This document shows positions 1-7,587 of a DNA stretch of 64,000 bases, one piece after another (position 1 is the stretch's first letter; every line of letters starts with the position of its first letter). This DNA comes from an uncultured Alphaproteobacteria bacterium (GTDB taxonomy: Bacteria > Pseudomonadota > Alphaproteobacteria > CAAGCB01 > CAG-977): the NCBI GenBank assembly GCA_934277945.1, contig CAKQWA010000008.1, positions 1 to 64,000 on the forward strand, in the 5' to 3' direction. A program made the translations under genes and the position numbers. A model generated the notes under the pieces. The model did no database searches and was not told the origin of the DNA. It saw only the letters and a list, made by a program, of their open reading frames with translations.

Positions 1-1
1 G

Positions 2-511
2 CCGAAAGCCAGACGGACGGCGGTGGGCGGCAAAGTAACCGCCGTTCCCGCGACGCCCGCACAGCATAAGGTAGCCGAGCCGATTGCATCCCCTGTACAA
101 AATAAAGTGGACGCTCCGGTCGCACCGGCGGCGCAGGTCAAGTTGGCAAATCGCCGGATTGTCATTTCAACGGGCGAAACCGTTAAACAGAAAACGGACG
201 CTCCGCCCGCGACACCTGTACAGCATAAAGTAGCCGCCGCGTCCGCGACGCCTGTACAAAATAAAGTGGACGCTCCGCCCGCGGCGGTGCCTGCGTCGCC
301 GACACCCGCATCGCATAAAGCCGCCGCGCCCGCGACGCCTGCACAGCATAAGGTAGCCGAGCCGATTGCATCCCCTGTACAGCATAAAGTAGTGCCTGCG
401 TCGCCGACGCCGGTCGCTCCGCCCGCGGCGGCGGCGGCGGAGATAATCGAGGCGTATTGCGTCAGTATGCGCCGCGCTTTGCGCCGCTACTACGGCATTG
501 AAGCCGAATAA
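2..511 (+). CDS. C-terminal part of an Ala/Pro-rich repeat protein (cut by left edge)
   Basis: The reading frame is open to the left edge, so the true start lies outside; a GTG at 23 is available but nothing supports it as the start. The visible 169 residues are mostly Ala, Pro, Val and Lys in degenerate 10-15-residue repeats ending in QHKV or QNKV, with linkers such as PASPTP and VDAP. The DNA repeats as well (cctgtacaaaataaagtgg and cgcacagcataaggtagc recur). A short non-repetitive tail follows (IEAYCVSMRRALRRYYGIE), which may be a small helical anchor. No enzymatic domain is visible. Such Pro/Ala/Lys repeats are common in periplasm-spanning or surface proteins, but the part that would show this is missing. 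A clear terminator follows directly. Confidence 0.6.
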   Translation, partial: PKARRTAVGGKVTAVPATPAQHKVAEPIASPVQNKVDAPVAPAAQVKLANRRIVISTGETVKQKTDAPPATPVQHKVAAASATPVQNKVDAPPAAVPASPTPASHKAAAPATPAQHKVAEPIASPVQHKVVPASPTPVAPPAAAAAEIIEAYCVSMRRALRRYYGIEAE

Positions 512-513
512 CG

Positions 514-541
514 AAAAGCCCCGCGAAAACGGGGCTTTTTT
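514..541 (+). terminator. Rho-independent terminator after the repeat protein
   Basis: The stem AAAGCCCC / GGGGCTTT with an 8-nt loop is followed by a run of T, 3 nt after the stop codon of the repeat protein. On the other strand it could also end the leftward redox operon whose last gene stops at 559. Confidence 0.85.
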
Positions 542-558
542 AGGGGCTTTGGCGTTGA

Positions 559-811
559 TTACTTGTCTATTTGACTTTCGGTGAACGGGTCGGCGCGATG
601 CCCGACCAGATGAATTTGCGCGTAATCCTTTTCAAAATCCGCCAATTCCGCCGCAGTCAGCCGGACACGGTTTGCGCCGCTCCAAAGAACCGCTTTGCGC
701 GCGGGCGGATTTTTCCTTTTCCGGCGCAATCAGCGCTTTCGCCGCGCCGCCGCCGATGCCTGCTAAAATGACCGCTCCCGCCGACATCTTTAAAAAATCG
801 CGCCTGTTCAT
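559..811 (-). pseudogene. Small Tat-signal protein broken by one frameshift
   Basis: From ATG 811 the frame begins MNRRDFLKMSAGAVILAGIG, a twin-arginine signal closely like that of the next gene upstream (MNRRDFLKTTLAAA). This frame runs into a stop after 59 residues. A frame offset by one base continues as ARKAVLWSGANRVRLTAAEL, then DFEKDYAQIHLVGHRADPF, and stops at 559. The total length is 253 nt, that is 84 codons plus one base, so one extra base explains everything; the T5 run at 710-714 or the G run at 703-705 are the likely sites. It could be a real pseudogene or a sequence error. Restored, it would be an exported protein of about 83 residues and the last gene of the leftward redox operon. 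Its family is not recognised. Confidence 0.6.
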
Positions 812-827
812 CGTTCGCCTCCGTTTT

Positions 828-1448
828 TCAAGTCAGAGATTTTCCCAATTCGTACGCCTGTTGCGGATAGGACGTGCTTTCAATCGCGCCCGCCGTCCAC
901 ACGCCCGACGCGATGATTTGCCCCGCGTCCTGCCAGCCCAGATAGTCAAGCAGGACTTCGTAATGCGATTTAATCGGCTGTGCCTGCGACGCGGCGGAAT
1001 TCGCGTAAGTCATCAGCAAAGCCGCTTTTTTCGGGCGGTGGATTTTCCCGTTAATCGCGTAAAAGCGGTCGATGACGGCTTTCAACTGCGCGGAAACGCC
1101 GAAATAGTACATCGGCGTTGCGAAAACGACCATGTCCGCATCGACGATGTGCGTGCGGACGAATTCAAAATCGTCTTTGAAAACGCAAGGTCCGTCCATG
1201 CCGCACCGGTTGCACGCAATGCACGGATGCACGTCCTTGAACGCCGCGTCGAAGCGCACGATTTCGTGTCCCGCCTCGCGCGCGCCCTTGATGAAATAAT
1301 CCGCCAACGTGTTGGAATTGCCGTTTTTGCGCGGACTGCCTGTCAATACAAGAATTTTCATTTTATTCCCCTTTGCTTGCGTGAATTTGGGCAAAGCGGT
1401 CAAAGCCGCCGCCGCCAAAGTCGTTTTTAAAAAATCCCGCCTGTTCAT
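828..1448 (-). CDS. Tat-exported flavodoxin / NADPH-dependent FMN reductase family protein
   Basis: This 206-aa protein starts with a twin-arginine signal (NRRDFLK, then an Ala/Leu stretch). The flavodoxin-like domain from about residue 30 begins KILVLTGSPRKNGNSNTLAD, the FMN-phosphate loop of the NADPH-dependent FMN reductase / iron-sulfur flavoprotein group. A Cys-rich stretch, CIACNRCGMDGPC at about residues 75-90, recalls the cluster-binding segment of iron-sulfur flavoproteins, and TPMYYFGVSAQLKAVIDRF is also typical of the family. The likely role is FMN-dependent reduction of quinones or similar compounds in the periplasm; the substrate is unknown. Its ATG overlaps the stop of the upstream gene (ATGA), showing translational coupling. 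Confidence 0.85.
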   Translation of the reverse strand: MNRRDFLKTTLAAAALTALPKFTQAKGNKMKILVLTGSPRKNGNSNTLADYFIKGAREAGHEIVRFDAAFKDVHPCIACNRCGMDGPCVFKDDFEFVRTHIVDADMVVFATPMYYFGVSAQLKAVIDRFYAINGKIHRPKKAALLMTYANSAASQAQPIKSHYEVLLDYLGWQDAGQIIASGVWTAGAIESTSYPQQAYELGKSLT

Positions 1449-1900
1449 TTTTCCTCCGTCATCAATTCCAGATGCGCCGTAAAGCCGCCTTTTTGCGCCG
1501 CCAGATGTTCCAGTCCGCTTTGCACTTCGCCCAGTTCGATCAGGTTTTCATCCGGCGTCGTGCCGTGATTTTTATAGAAAAATCCCAAATTCCCCCACGG
1601 CGCGTAAATGAACATTTTGCCTTTCGACGCAATCATGCCGCGCGGCGCGCCCGCCAAAGAAACGGGCTTTTTAAATTCGGCGATTTTCTCCTGATTGGCG
1701 AAATCTATGAACTCGAACGTTTCGGGAAGCATGGCGGCAAGTTGTTTCGCCGCGCCGTTGTCCGCCAGAGTCACAACGACCGTTTTGTCTTCAAACGTCA
1801 TCTTCATTTTCATCGCTTCGTTTTCCTTTGCATCGTCCGCGCGCGCTCCGAAAGCCGCCAAACACGCCGTCATCGCCAATATCCCGACCGTTTTTTTCAT
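1445..1900 (-). CDS. Exported cyclophilin-like fold protein
   Basis: This 151-aa protein has an N-terminal signal peptide (MKKTVGILAMTACLAAFGARA). The rest matches the small cyclophilin-like family by its features: MKMTFEDKTVVVTLADNGAA, then ML-PETFEFIDFANQEKI, then YAPWGNLGFFYKN and LGEVQSGLEHLA. These proteins share the cyclophilin barrel but lack the usual peptidyl-prolyl isomerase residues, and their function is not established. It sits between a carboxymuconolactone decarboxylase-like gene and a flavodoxin, 11 nt downstream of the former and overlapping the latter by 4 nt. That grouping suggests a shared role in redox or electrophile handling. Confidence 0.8.
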   Translation of the reverse strand: MKKTVGILAMTACLAAFGARADDAKENEAMKMKMTFEDKTVVVTLADNGAAKQLAAMLPETFEFIDFANQEKIAEFKKPVSLAGAPRGMIASKGKMFIYAPWGNLGFFYKNHGTTPDENLIELGEVQSGLEHLAAQKGGFTAHLELMTEEK

Positions 1901-1911
1901 GCCGCGCCCCC

Positions 1912-2763
1912 TTATTCGTAAACGGGGGAAAAGCGCGTTCCGTCCGCCTTTTTAATCTGCTCGATTGTCGCCAAAGCGTTCGGCAGACCGATGTAGTAAA
2001 CGGTTTGAAGCATCGCCGCCAGCAGTGTTTCCTTGTCGTTCCCCGCTTTCATCGCGCCGGCGACGTGGGCGGGGATTTGCTTTTGCGCGCCCATTGCCGT
2101 CAGGACGACCAAAGACAGCAATTCGCGCTCTTTCAGACTTAATCCGCCGCGCGTGTAAATGTCGCCGAAGCAAAAATCCGTCAGCGTGTCGGGTATGACA
2201 TCCTTGTATTCGGCGGGCAGATCCGCCATCGCCTTTTTGACTTCGTCGCCGTACACCGCGGTTTGAATTTCCAGTCCTTTGGCGTGGCGGTCGGCGTCGG
2301 TCGTCGCGCCCGCGTTTTGCAGGGGCAGGGCGATTCCGCGCTCTTTCGCCGTTTCGTTAAAGACTCCGACGGCGTTCAGCACGCGCGGAAATCCGATGAA
2401 AGCGGCGCAGTTGTAAATCGTTTCCCTGATTTCAAGCGGCGACGCGCCGACGTTCAAAGCCGCGTTGATGTGCGCTTTCAGCTGCGGCAGGGTTTGCAGG
2501 GTTGTCAGCGCCGCCACGGTGATCAATTCCCGTTCGCGCATACTTAAATCGCCGATGTGGAACGCTTCGCCGAAGATGTTTCTTTGCAGCATTTCCAATA
2601 ATTCGGGATCTGTCGGACTTGCCGCGCGCTCGCTTTGAAACAGGGTTTTGTAAGTGTCGTCCGCCCGTTGCGCTCTTGTCGTGTTCATGTCGTTTTGCCT
2701 CGCGTTTGAAATTTGCGGAAACGCGCACAGGGTTAAAATCAAAAAGCCTTTCAAGATGTTCAT
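1912..2763 (-). CDS. Exported tandem carboxymuconolactone decarboxylase-like protein
   Basis: This 283-aa protein opens with a signal peptide (MNILKGFLILTLCAFPQISN) and carries two copies of the CMD/AhpD-like helical domain, at about residues 55-140 and 185-270. Both copies show the family pattern of SMRERELITVAALT or SLKERELLSLVVLTA, followed by AHINAALNVGAS or AHVAGAMKAG. Neither has the CxxC of AhpD peroxidases (IYNCAAFIGFP and MLQTVYYIGLP stand at that place), so it is probably not a thiol peroxidase. It is the first gene of the leftward operon; GGAG lies 6 nt before the ATG. It is divergent from a LysR gene that probably controls it. Confidence 0.85.
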   Translation of the reverse strand: MNILKGFLILTLCAFPQISNARQNDMNTTRAQRADDTYKTLFQSERAASPTDPELLEMLQRNIFGEAFHIGDLSMRERELITVAALTTLQTLPQLKAHINAALNVGASPLEIRETIYNCAAFIGFPRVLNAVGVFNETAKERGIALPLQNAGATTDADRHAKGLEIQTAVYGDEVKKAMADLPAEYKDVIPDTLTDFCFGDIYTRGGLSLKERELLSLVVLTAMGAQKQIPAHVAGAMKAGNDKETLLAAMLQTVYYIGLPNALATIEQIKKADGTRFSPVYE

Positions 2764-2795
2764 GGCACGCTCCGTTTGATGTGAAACCTGAGGAA

Positions 2796-2825
2796 ATTAT
2801 GCTTGACGGGCGCGCGAATGTACAA
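2796..2825 (-). promoter_or_regulatory. Candidate promoter of the leftward redox operon
   Basis: On the minus strand there is TTGTAC, 18 nt, then CATAAT, placed 33 nt upstream of the first gene's ATG. This is pattern matching only. Its -35 end lies about 10 nt from the dyads at 2836-2860. Confidence 0.45.
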
Positions 2826-2835
2826 TACCGTTTTC

Positions 2836-2860
2836 TTATAACGCTATAAATTTTATTTAT
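2836..2860. promoter_or_regulatory. Overlapping AT-rich dyads, candidate LysR operator
   Basis: Two perfect inverted repeats overlap: TTATA-ACGC-TATAA at 2836-2849 and ATAAA-TTTTA-TTTAT at 2846-2860. They sit in the 111-bp gap between the divergent LysR gene and the CMD operon, where LysR-type regulators usually bind, and just upstream of the candidate leftward promoter. Assignment to this LysR is inference. Confidence 0.45.
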
Positions 2861-2874
2861 GGTATGAGGCGGAT

Positions 2875-3747
2875 ATGGAACTGACGCAACTGCGCTATTT
2901 TAAGACGGTCGCTGCGTGTGAAAATATGTCGCAAGCGGCTGAAAAACTGCATATTTCACAGCCCGCGTTAAGCGCAAGCGTCAAGCGGCTGGAAGAAGAA
3001 TTGGGCGTTTCGCTGTTCGACCGCACGAAAAACAGGATTCAACTGAACGACGCGGGCAGGCTTGCGCTGACGTACGCGGACGCCGTGCTGGACAAAGCGG
3101 GTGAAATGACGGACGTTTTCGCGCGCTGGCTGCGCAAAGGCAATTTGCTGTCGCTCGGCTTTTGCGACCCCGGTCCCATGCGGTACAGCGTCGCGCGCTT
3201 TCAAAAGGAATATCCGGACGCCGACGTGACGTCCGCTTTGCTGGATGACGAAACGGGCTTGGAATCGCTGTTGCGTTCGTGCAAGTACGACGCGATCGTG
3301 TCTTTGCGCAAGCCCGACGGGGACGATATCGCGGTTGTGCCGTTCGCCCGCGAAGCGTTGATGCTTTCCGTGCCGGCGGGGCATTTTCTGGCGGGCAGGA
3401 AAAGCGTGCGTCTGCGCGACGAAAAGCCGTTCGACATCATTCATTACACCGGCGACGGTGCGTATGTGCGGCTTGTCCAGCCTTTTATGGATTGGCTGAA
3501 AGACGCGTTTTCAATGAAAGTGTATCACGATTATTTCGTGTTCCGGCAGTTGCTGGAAAGCACGAACGCGGCTTGCTTTACGACGGCTCTGGTGCGCAAT
3601 TACCGGAATGACGGCGCGGACAGGGTAATTGTGCCGCTGGACGACGACGGCGTGCGCGCGACGTATTATCTGTCGTATTTGAAGAAAAACAGGGCGCGGG
3701 TCGCCGCTTTGCTGGAATGGGTCGGTCGGAACGGGCGCGGGGAGTGA
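2875..3747 (+). CDS. LysR-family transcriptional regulator
   Basis: This 290-aa protein has the normal LysR length. Residues 2-60 are the winged helix-turn-helix: LTQLRYFKTVAACENMSQAA, then LHISQPALSASVKRLEEELG and LFDRTKNRIQLNDAG. The effector-binding domain follows from about residue 90 (LSLGFCDPGPMRYSVARFQ). GAGG lies 5 nt before ATG 2875. It diverges from the exported CMD/cyclophilin-like/flavodoxin operon with palindromes between them, so it probably regulates that operon and itself in response to a small redox-active or aromatic ligand. The ligand cannot be read from the sequence. Confidence 0.93.
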   Translation: MELTQLRYFKTVAACENMSQAAEKLHISQPALSASVKRLEEELGVSLFDRTKNRIQLNDAGRLALTYADAVLDKAGEMTDVFARWLRKGNLLSLGFCDPGPMRYSVARFQKEYPDADVTSALLDDETGLESLLRSCKYDAIVSLRKPDGDDIAVVPFAREALMLSVPAGHFLAGRKSVRLRDEKPFDIIHYTGDGAYVRLVQPFMDWLKDAFSMKVYHDYFVFRQLLESTNAACFTTALVRNYRNDGADRVIVPLDDDGVRATYYLSYLKKNRARVAALLEWVGRNGRGE

Positions 3748-3807
3748 CGCCGCTTCGCCGTTGTTTCGCGCGGCGCGAACGTATGAAAAATGATTATGCC
3801 GCACAGG

Positions 3808-3837
3808 TTGACAAAGCGGAACGGCGCGCGCTAAACT
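3808..3837 (+). promoter_or_regulatory. Promoter of the unknown four-gene cluster
   Basis: There is a perfect -35 TTGACA, an 18-nt spacer and a -10 TAAACT, ending 29 nt before ATG 3867. Confidence 0.65.
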
Positions 3838-3866
3838 GATTAAAACTGCAAAAAAGAGATATTGAA

Positions 3867-4541
3867 ATGCTATCTGAAAACACACCCGCGGAACTGGCGG
3901 CGCTGTATCAAACCGCTTTGGAAAAAAACGACGCCGACGCCGTAAAGCACATTGAAAAGGAATCGCAAAAACGCTTGGACGGCTTTCTGTCCGGCGCGCT
4001 TGACGTCGATTCGGACGACTCTCCGTTTTGGCTGACGTTCGTTCGGGCTTTCGCGCAAACCGCGAACGTCGATTTGAAAATGGCGGCGAAAAAGGCGGAA
4101 GTGAAACTTGTTCCCCTGCTGAAAGAATTTGACGCGGATGTCGGGTTTGATTTTTCCGATCACGTCGATGAAGCGACTCTGGAACGCAACATCGCCGATT
4201 TGGACGCTTTTGAAAAAATCAATCCGTTCGAGCGGGAAGATTTTGGACAAATTTTGAAATTGATTCGCAAAATCTCTCTGTCGACGGACGACGGAACAAC
4301 CTATGAAACGGCGGATTTCCTTGAAGATGTGCTGAAAGCGGCACGGTTAAAATCTTTCTTGCGTTTATGTCTAAATTTGGATAAAATAACAGACGGGTTG
4401 TACTTCTTCGTCTTAAAACGCGAAACGGAAGCGTTTTTAATGACCTTGTTGCTTGCCGAAAACGCTGAAAAGGCTTTTGAAACGGCTTCGCAAGAGGAAG
4501 TTGAGGCAGAATTTGAAAAATTTTTGGACGCGATTGAGTGA
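3867..4541 (+). CDS. Acidic protein of unknown function
   Basis: This 224-aa protein is soluble, strongly acidic and probably all-helical, with no signal peptide, membrane segment or recognised motif. It is rich in Leu, Glu, Asp and Lys (for example ENAEKAFETASQEEVEAEFE near the C-terminus). A good promoter and a weak AGAGA ribosome-binding site precede ATG 3867. Its stop codon overlaps the next start (TGATG), so the two products are probably made together. An acidic helical protein coupled to a basic partner with hydrophobic segments is what a chaperone-substrate pair looks like, but this is only an analogy. Confidence 0.75.
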   Translation: MLSENTPAELAALYQTALEKNDADAVKHIEKESQKRLDGFLSGALDVDSDDSPFWLTFVRAFAQTANVDLKMAAKKAEVKLVPLLKEFDADVGFDFSDHVDEATLERNIADLDAFEKINPFEREDFGQILKLIRKISLSTDDGTTYETADFLEDVLKAARLKSFLRLCLNLDKITDGLYFFVLKRETEAFLMTLLLAENAEKAFETASQEEVEAEFEKFLDAIE

Positions 4542-5398
4542 TGAACGAGAATAAACATTTTTCTTTATCCGTCAAAAAACGCAACGTGGCGATGCTGACG
4601 GAAACCGTGACCGAAAAAGCGGCGGGCGCGCTTGAACGCCTGCGCCAGAAACGCGATAAAGTCATCGCGTCGACGCCCGTTATCAACAAGATTGCGGCGA
4701 AAATCAAAAAATTCGACAAGGATATGACCGAAAAGCACGGTCACGTCTATACAAAACTGCGAGATTCCGCCAAAAACACCATTCGCACCGTCGCGGCGTA
4801 TCAACTGTTCGGCGTGCCGGGGGTGGTCGCTTTGTGCGCGTACAAAACGGGGGAAAAGGCGTTTTCGCTCATCCGCCCCGCCTGCAAAGCGAAAGCCGCG
4901 GGCGAAGTGTCCAGTCTGATGGAATACTTCAAGCGCAACCGCAACGAATGTCGCTTTACCATGACTTCCGCCGCGTTGAGCATCGCTTCCGCCGCGGCGA
5001 CGGCGACGGGCGTCAAAGCCGCGTCGAACGTCATCCGCATCGGCAAAGCGTCGCTGCTGGCGACTCCCGAATTGAAAAATACGCTGAAATCCGCAAAAGA
5101 GTGGATTGCGGGCGATCAGGATTTTGCGGAAGTGCGCCGCGACGCCGCCGTTTTGGGCATTACCGTCGCGACATATTTCGCGGGACCCGCCGGCGTGCCG
5201 ATGACGCGCGGGGCGGGCAAGCCGCTGGAAGAAAAAACGCCCGAACAGTACGAAGCGGACGAACGCAAACGGCAGGAACGCCGCGAACGCACCGCCGAAC
5301 GCTTCAACCGCATCAGCGAACAAATCGGCGAATTTCACAACAAGCAAGACCAATTCTTCAACAATATGTTCATGCGTATGCGCAAGGACGGACGCTGA
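4541..5398 (+). CDS. Basic protein with hydrophobic segments, unknown function
   Basis: The start is ATG 4541, which overlaps the previous stop (TGATG); GTG 4538 is less likely. This 285-aa protein is basic and has three moderately hydrophobic Ala/Gly-rich stretches: about residues 88-105 (YQLFGVPGVVALCAYKTG), 138-160 (MTSAALSIASAAATATGVKA) and 200-220 (AAVLGITVATYFAGPAGVP). These are weaker than classical membrane spans. The C-terminus (about 225-285) is highly charged and probably coiled-coil (RKRQERRERTAERFNRI), ending in MRMRKDGR. No family is recognised. It may be a membrane-active or membrane-associated protein. No terminator separates it from the next genes, but a second promoter precedes 5531. 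Confidence 0.75.
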   Translation: MNENKHFSLSVKKRNVAMLTETVTEKAAGALERLRQKRDKVIASTPVINKIAAKIKKFDKDMTEKHGHVYTKLRDSAKNTIRTVAAYQLFGVPGVVALCAYKTGEKAFSLIRPACKAKAAGEVSSLMEYFKRNRNECRFTMTSAALSIASAAATATGVKAASNVIRIGKASLLATPELKNTLKSAKEWIAGDQDFAEVRRDAAVLGITVATYFAGPAGVPMTRGAGKPLEEKTPEQYEADERKRQERRERTAERFNRISEQIGEFHNKQDQFFNNMFMRMRKDGR

Positions 5399-5465
5399 TG
5401 TGCGGCAAAATCGGCGATATTTTGAAAAAAATGCGCTTTTTTGTCGAAAATTTGTCAGTTCAGGC

Positions 5466-5494
5466 TTGAAAAAAGAAAAAGAATCGGTTATTGT
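5466..5494 (+). promoter_or_regulatory. Candidate internal promoter of the unknown cluster
   Basis: TTGAAA, a 17-nt spacer and TATTGT end 36 nt upstream of ATG 5531. It lies in the only sizeable gap inside the cluster (5399-5530). Confidence 0.5.
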
Positions 5495-5530
5495 GAAAAT
5501 TAGACAAAATTGTTTTGTGCGAGGTGTCCG

Positions 5531-6025
5531 ATGACTGCTAAAATTGCCACGACATTCCACGGTTCCATGGACGAATACGTCGCGTTGGTTAAAAACGACG
5601 TGTACCGTGCGACGTTGCTGCAAAAATACACGGCGAAAAAAGCGGTTGAACGCTTGGGGACGCCGCCCGCCGACAAACAGGAAATCAAACTGCGCATCAA
5701 AGAGGAAAAACGCAACAAACGCCGCGCCCGTCGCGCCCGCCGTTTGCGTGTCCTGCGCAAAATCGCCAAGTTGCGCTTGGTCGCCCACACCATTGCGGCG
5801 GCGGCGGTGACTTTGGGCTGTCCGGCTATGGCTCCTCCGATGGCGGCGATTGTCTTCCAGACGTATTTGGAAACAAAACTGGTCGAACATCTGTCCAACC
5901 GCGCGGATCATAGAAATCCCGTTGCCGTGAAAGACGCAAAAGTCGCCATTAAAGCGCTGAAAGCCGCGAAAAAGCAGGCTCCGTCCGCCGCGCAAATGCG
6001 CCGCATGGCGAATCAGGGACGCTGA
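5531..6025 (+). CDS. Small basic protein with a hydrophobic segment, unknown function
   Basis: ATG 5531 is chosen because GAGG lies 6 nt upstream. The 164-aa product is very basic. Residues about 55-75 form an Arg/Lys-rich block (KRNKRRARRARRLRVLRKIA), followed by one hydrophobic segment (about 77-110: LRLVAHTIAAAAVTLG, then APPMAAIVFQTYLE) and a Lys/Ala-rich tail ending MRRMANQGR. The order (charged helix, basic block, weak membrane segment, basic tail) recalls the preceding 285-aa protein, which also ends in an Arg-rich tail closing with GR. They may be related, but no shared motif proves it. No function is assigned. Confidence 0.75.
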   Translation: MTAKIATTFHGSMDEYVALVKNDVYRATLLQKYTAKKAVERLGTPPADKQEIKLRIKEEKRNKRRARRARRLRVLRKIAKLRLVAHTIAAAAVTLGCPAMAPPMAAIVFQTYLETKLVEHLSNRADHRNPVAVKDAKVAIKALKAAKKQAPSAAQMRRMANQGR

Positions 6026-6028
6026 GCC

Positions 6029-6400
6029 GTGTCCGTTGAAACCGATTTCATCCCGTCGCCGTTGTTTTTTAAAAACGACGACGGGCGTATTATTTTATAT
6101 CTTCCCGCTTTCGAGGGAGCCCCCGGCAAAGCAGTCATCCGTTATCACGACGAGGAAACGCTGGATTTCATCCGTTCGGAAACGCAAAGCGTTCAGCTGA
6201 CGGACATTGATCCCGACATTATTATCGAATTGTCGAAAGTGTCGCGTATTCTGGTTTTGGAACTGGATTCCGACAAGTGCATCGCGCTGACGGAGGGGTG
6301 GCTGGAAGCGACCGCGCAGGACGAAGAATACACGGGCGATATGGATTTGGAAGAAGAAGATTTGTACCGCTACGTTTACGAAGCGGCGGTGTCCTTTTAA
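6029..6400 (+). CDS. Small acidic protein of unknown function
   Basis: This 123-aa protein starts at GTG 6029, 3 nt after the previous stop; no ATG in frame fits better. It is acidic, with a beta-rich N-terminal half (IILYLPAFEG, KAVIRYHDEETLDF, ILVLELDSDKC) and an acidic helix at the C-terminus (MDLEEEDLYRYVYEAAVSF). No family is recognised. It closes the cluster and is followed by a terminator. The cluster alternates acidic and basic products: acidic 224 aa, basic 285 aa, basic 164 aa, acidic 123 aa. Confidence 0.7.
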   Translation: MSVETDFIPSPLFFKNDDGRIILYLPAFEGAPGKAVIRYHDEETLDFIRSETQSVQLTDIDPDIIIELSKVSRILVLELDSDKCIALTEGWLEATAQDEEYTGDMDLEEEDLYRYVYEAAVSF

Positions 6401-6418
6401 TCGGCTTTTTTAAAAAAT

Positions 6419-6458
6419 CGCCGTCACGCGTTTAAAGCGCGCGGCGGTATTTTTTTTG
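6419..6458 (+). terminator. Terminator after the unknown cluster
   Basis: The left arm CGCCG plus CGCG (with a 3-nt bulge) pairs with the right arm CGCG plus CGGCG, followed by TATTTTTTTT, 18 nt after the stop codon at 6400. Confidence 0.65.
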
Positions 6459-6923
6459 TCTTGAAACGGTCTTTGCGCGAAATTTTTACGGGACGGGCGG
6501 CGGTCGTCCGCGTGCTTGCGGTGCGCGCATTGTTCAGGTCGTCCCGCGGCGCGTTTTGCCGACGGAGTTTAAAGGCGGGCGCGTTTGCGCGCTTTCGGTG
6601 CGGGTGTGCCGTTTGCATGGCTGTGCGTAATTTTTCCCGCCGTGCCGCACCGCAGTTTTTGCGTCCGAACGCGAGGGCTTGAACAAATGCCGCTTTCGCC
6701 GACAATTCCGCCAACAACGGCGCGCGCAACTTTAATGAACGGCGCAAACGCGAGAGCGGGAAACTCCCGCGTTGATGACGGAGCGCGACTTTTACAAAAT
6801 TTTTTCGATATTTCACTGCTTGCGCGCGCTTTCTGGCGATGCTTTTATGCGGCGGGCGCAACGCTTCAAAAGGATTGTTTCGGACCGGCAAACGCTTCGG
6901 AATTTTCGGGAGCGGCAAACAAA

Positions 6924-6947
6924 GACCGCCTTTGAATAAAGGCGGTC
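6924..6947. repeat. Perfect 10-bp hairpin in the gene-less region
   Basis: GACCGCCTTT, a 4-nt loop, then AAAGGCGGTC. No run of T follows on the plus strand; on the minus strand it is followed by TTTG. It could be a weak leftward terminator or an isolated palindrome. Part of it (GGTCGGGGAT) is repeated inverted about 80 nt further on. Confidence 0.5.
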
Positions 6948-7587
6948 GGGGATTGAAAGGCCATGTGTAGAAAAGCATGACGTTTTGACTTTTAAACCGA
7001 AGAACGATTCTGAACATACGTCAAAACATCCCCGACCGAACATATCGGGGATATCTTTCCTTTATTGCAAAGGATGACGGCGAAATATCAACGCCGTTTC
7101 TACATATTTAAGGAGCCTTTCAGAACCCCGCATCCGACAAAACGGACGCAATCCTTACTATATGCCGATTTTGTTAAAAGCGCACTAAAAAATTGTCGAT
7201 GCCAAAACGGCGGGGCAAACGCCGCGCCGCGTGCAATGCGGCGGTGGCGATTTGCGGGAATGTCGTTTTGCCGATTGAACGCTGTAACGCGGTTGCCGTG
7301 CCTGATTTGAAATCTCTACGTTTATAATGCAAGGCGATGCGCGCGGATGTCACGCTCGGCTTGAAGTTCCGGAACATCTTGCGGGCTTTTCAAGGCGCGG
7401 GCTCGACGCTCTGTCCGGCAGACTGTGAGGACGTTTCAAATGTGCGGCAACCCCGTCATTTCTCCGTCCGTCCGCGCGAGATTTGACGGTCAAGACATAG
7501 GCGGCGGCAGACGAGTAGTGCGCTGTCGGTGGCGGGATTTGACAGTCTGGCAATCGGAGTGTCGGTGAGGGATTGCGCGTCATCGTT

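Noticed and set aside
5398..5469. 23-codon frame overlapping the stop of the 285-aa gene (TGATG)
   Set aside because: The overlap looks like coupling, but the peptide is too short and without signal or composition to judge; the next real gene has its own promoter just after it.
6424..7017. 197-codon open frame on the minus strand in the gene-less region
   Set aside because: Arg/Lys/Ala-rich without motif, and it starts inside hairpin sequence with no ribosome-binding site. I do not regard it as a gene.
7065..7310. 81-codon open frame on the plus strand
   Set aside because: Starts within a series of short dyads, has no ribosome-binding site, and the product has no protein-like pattern.
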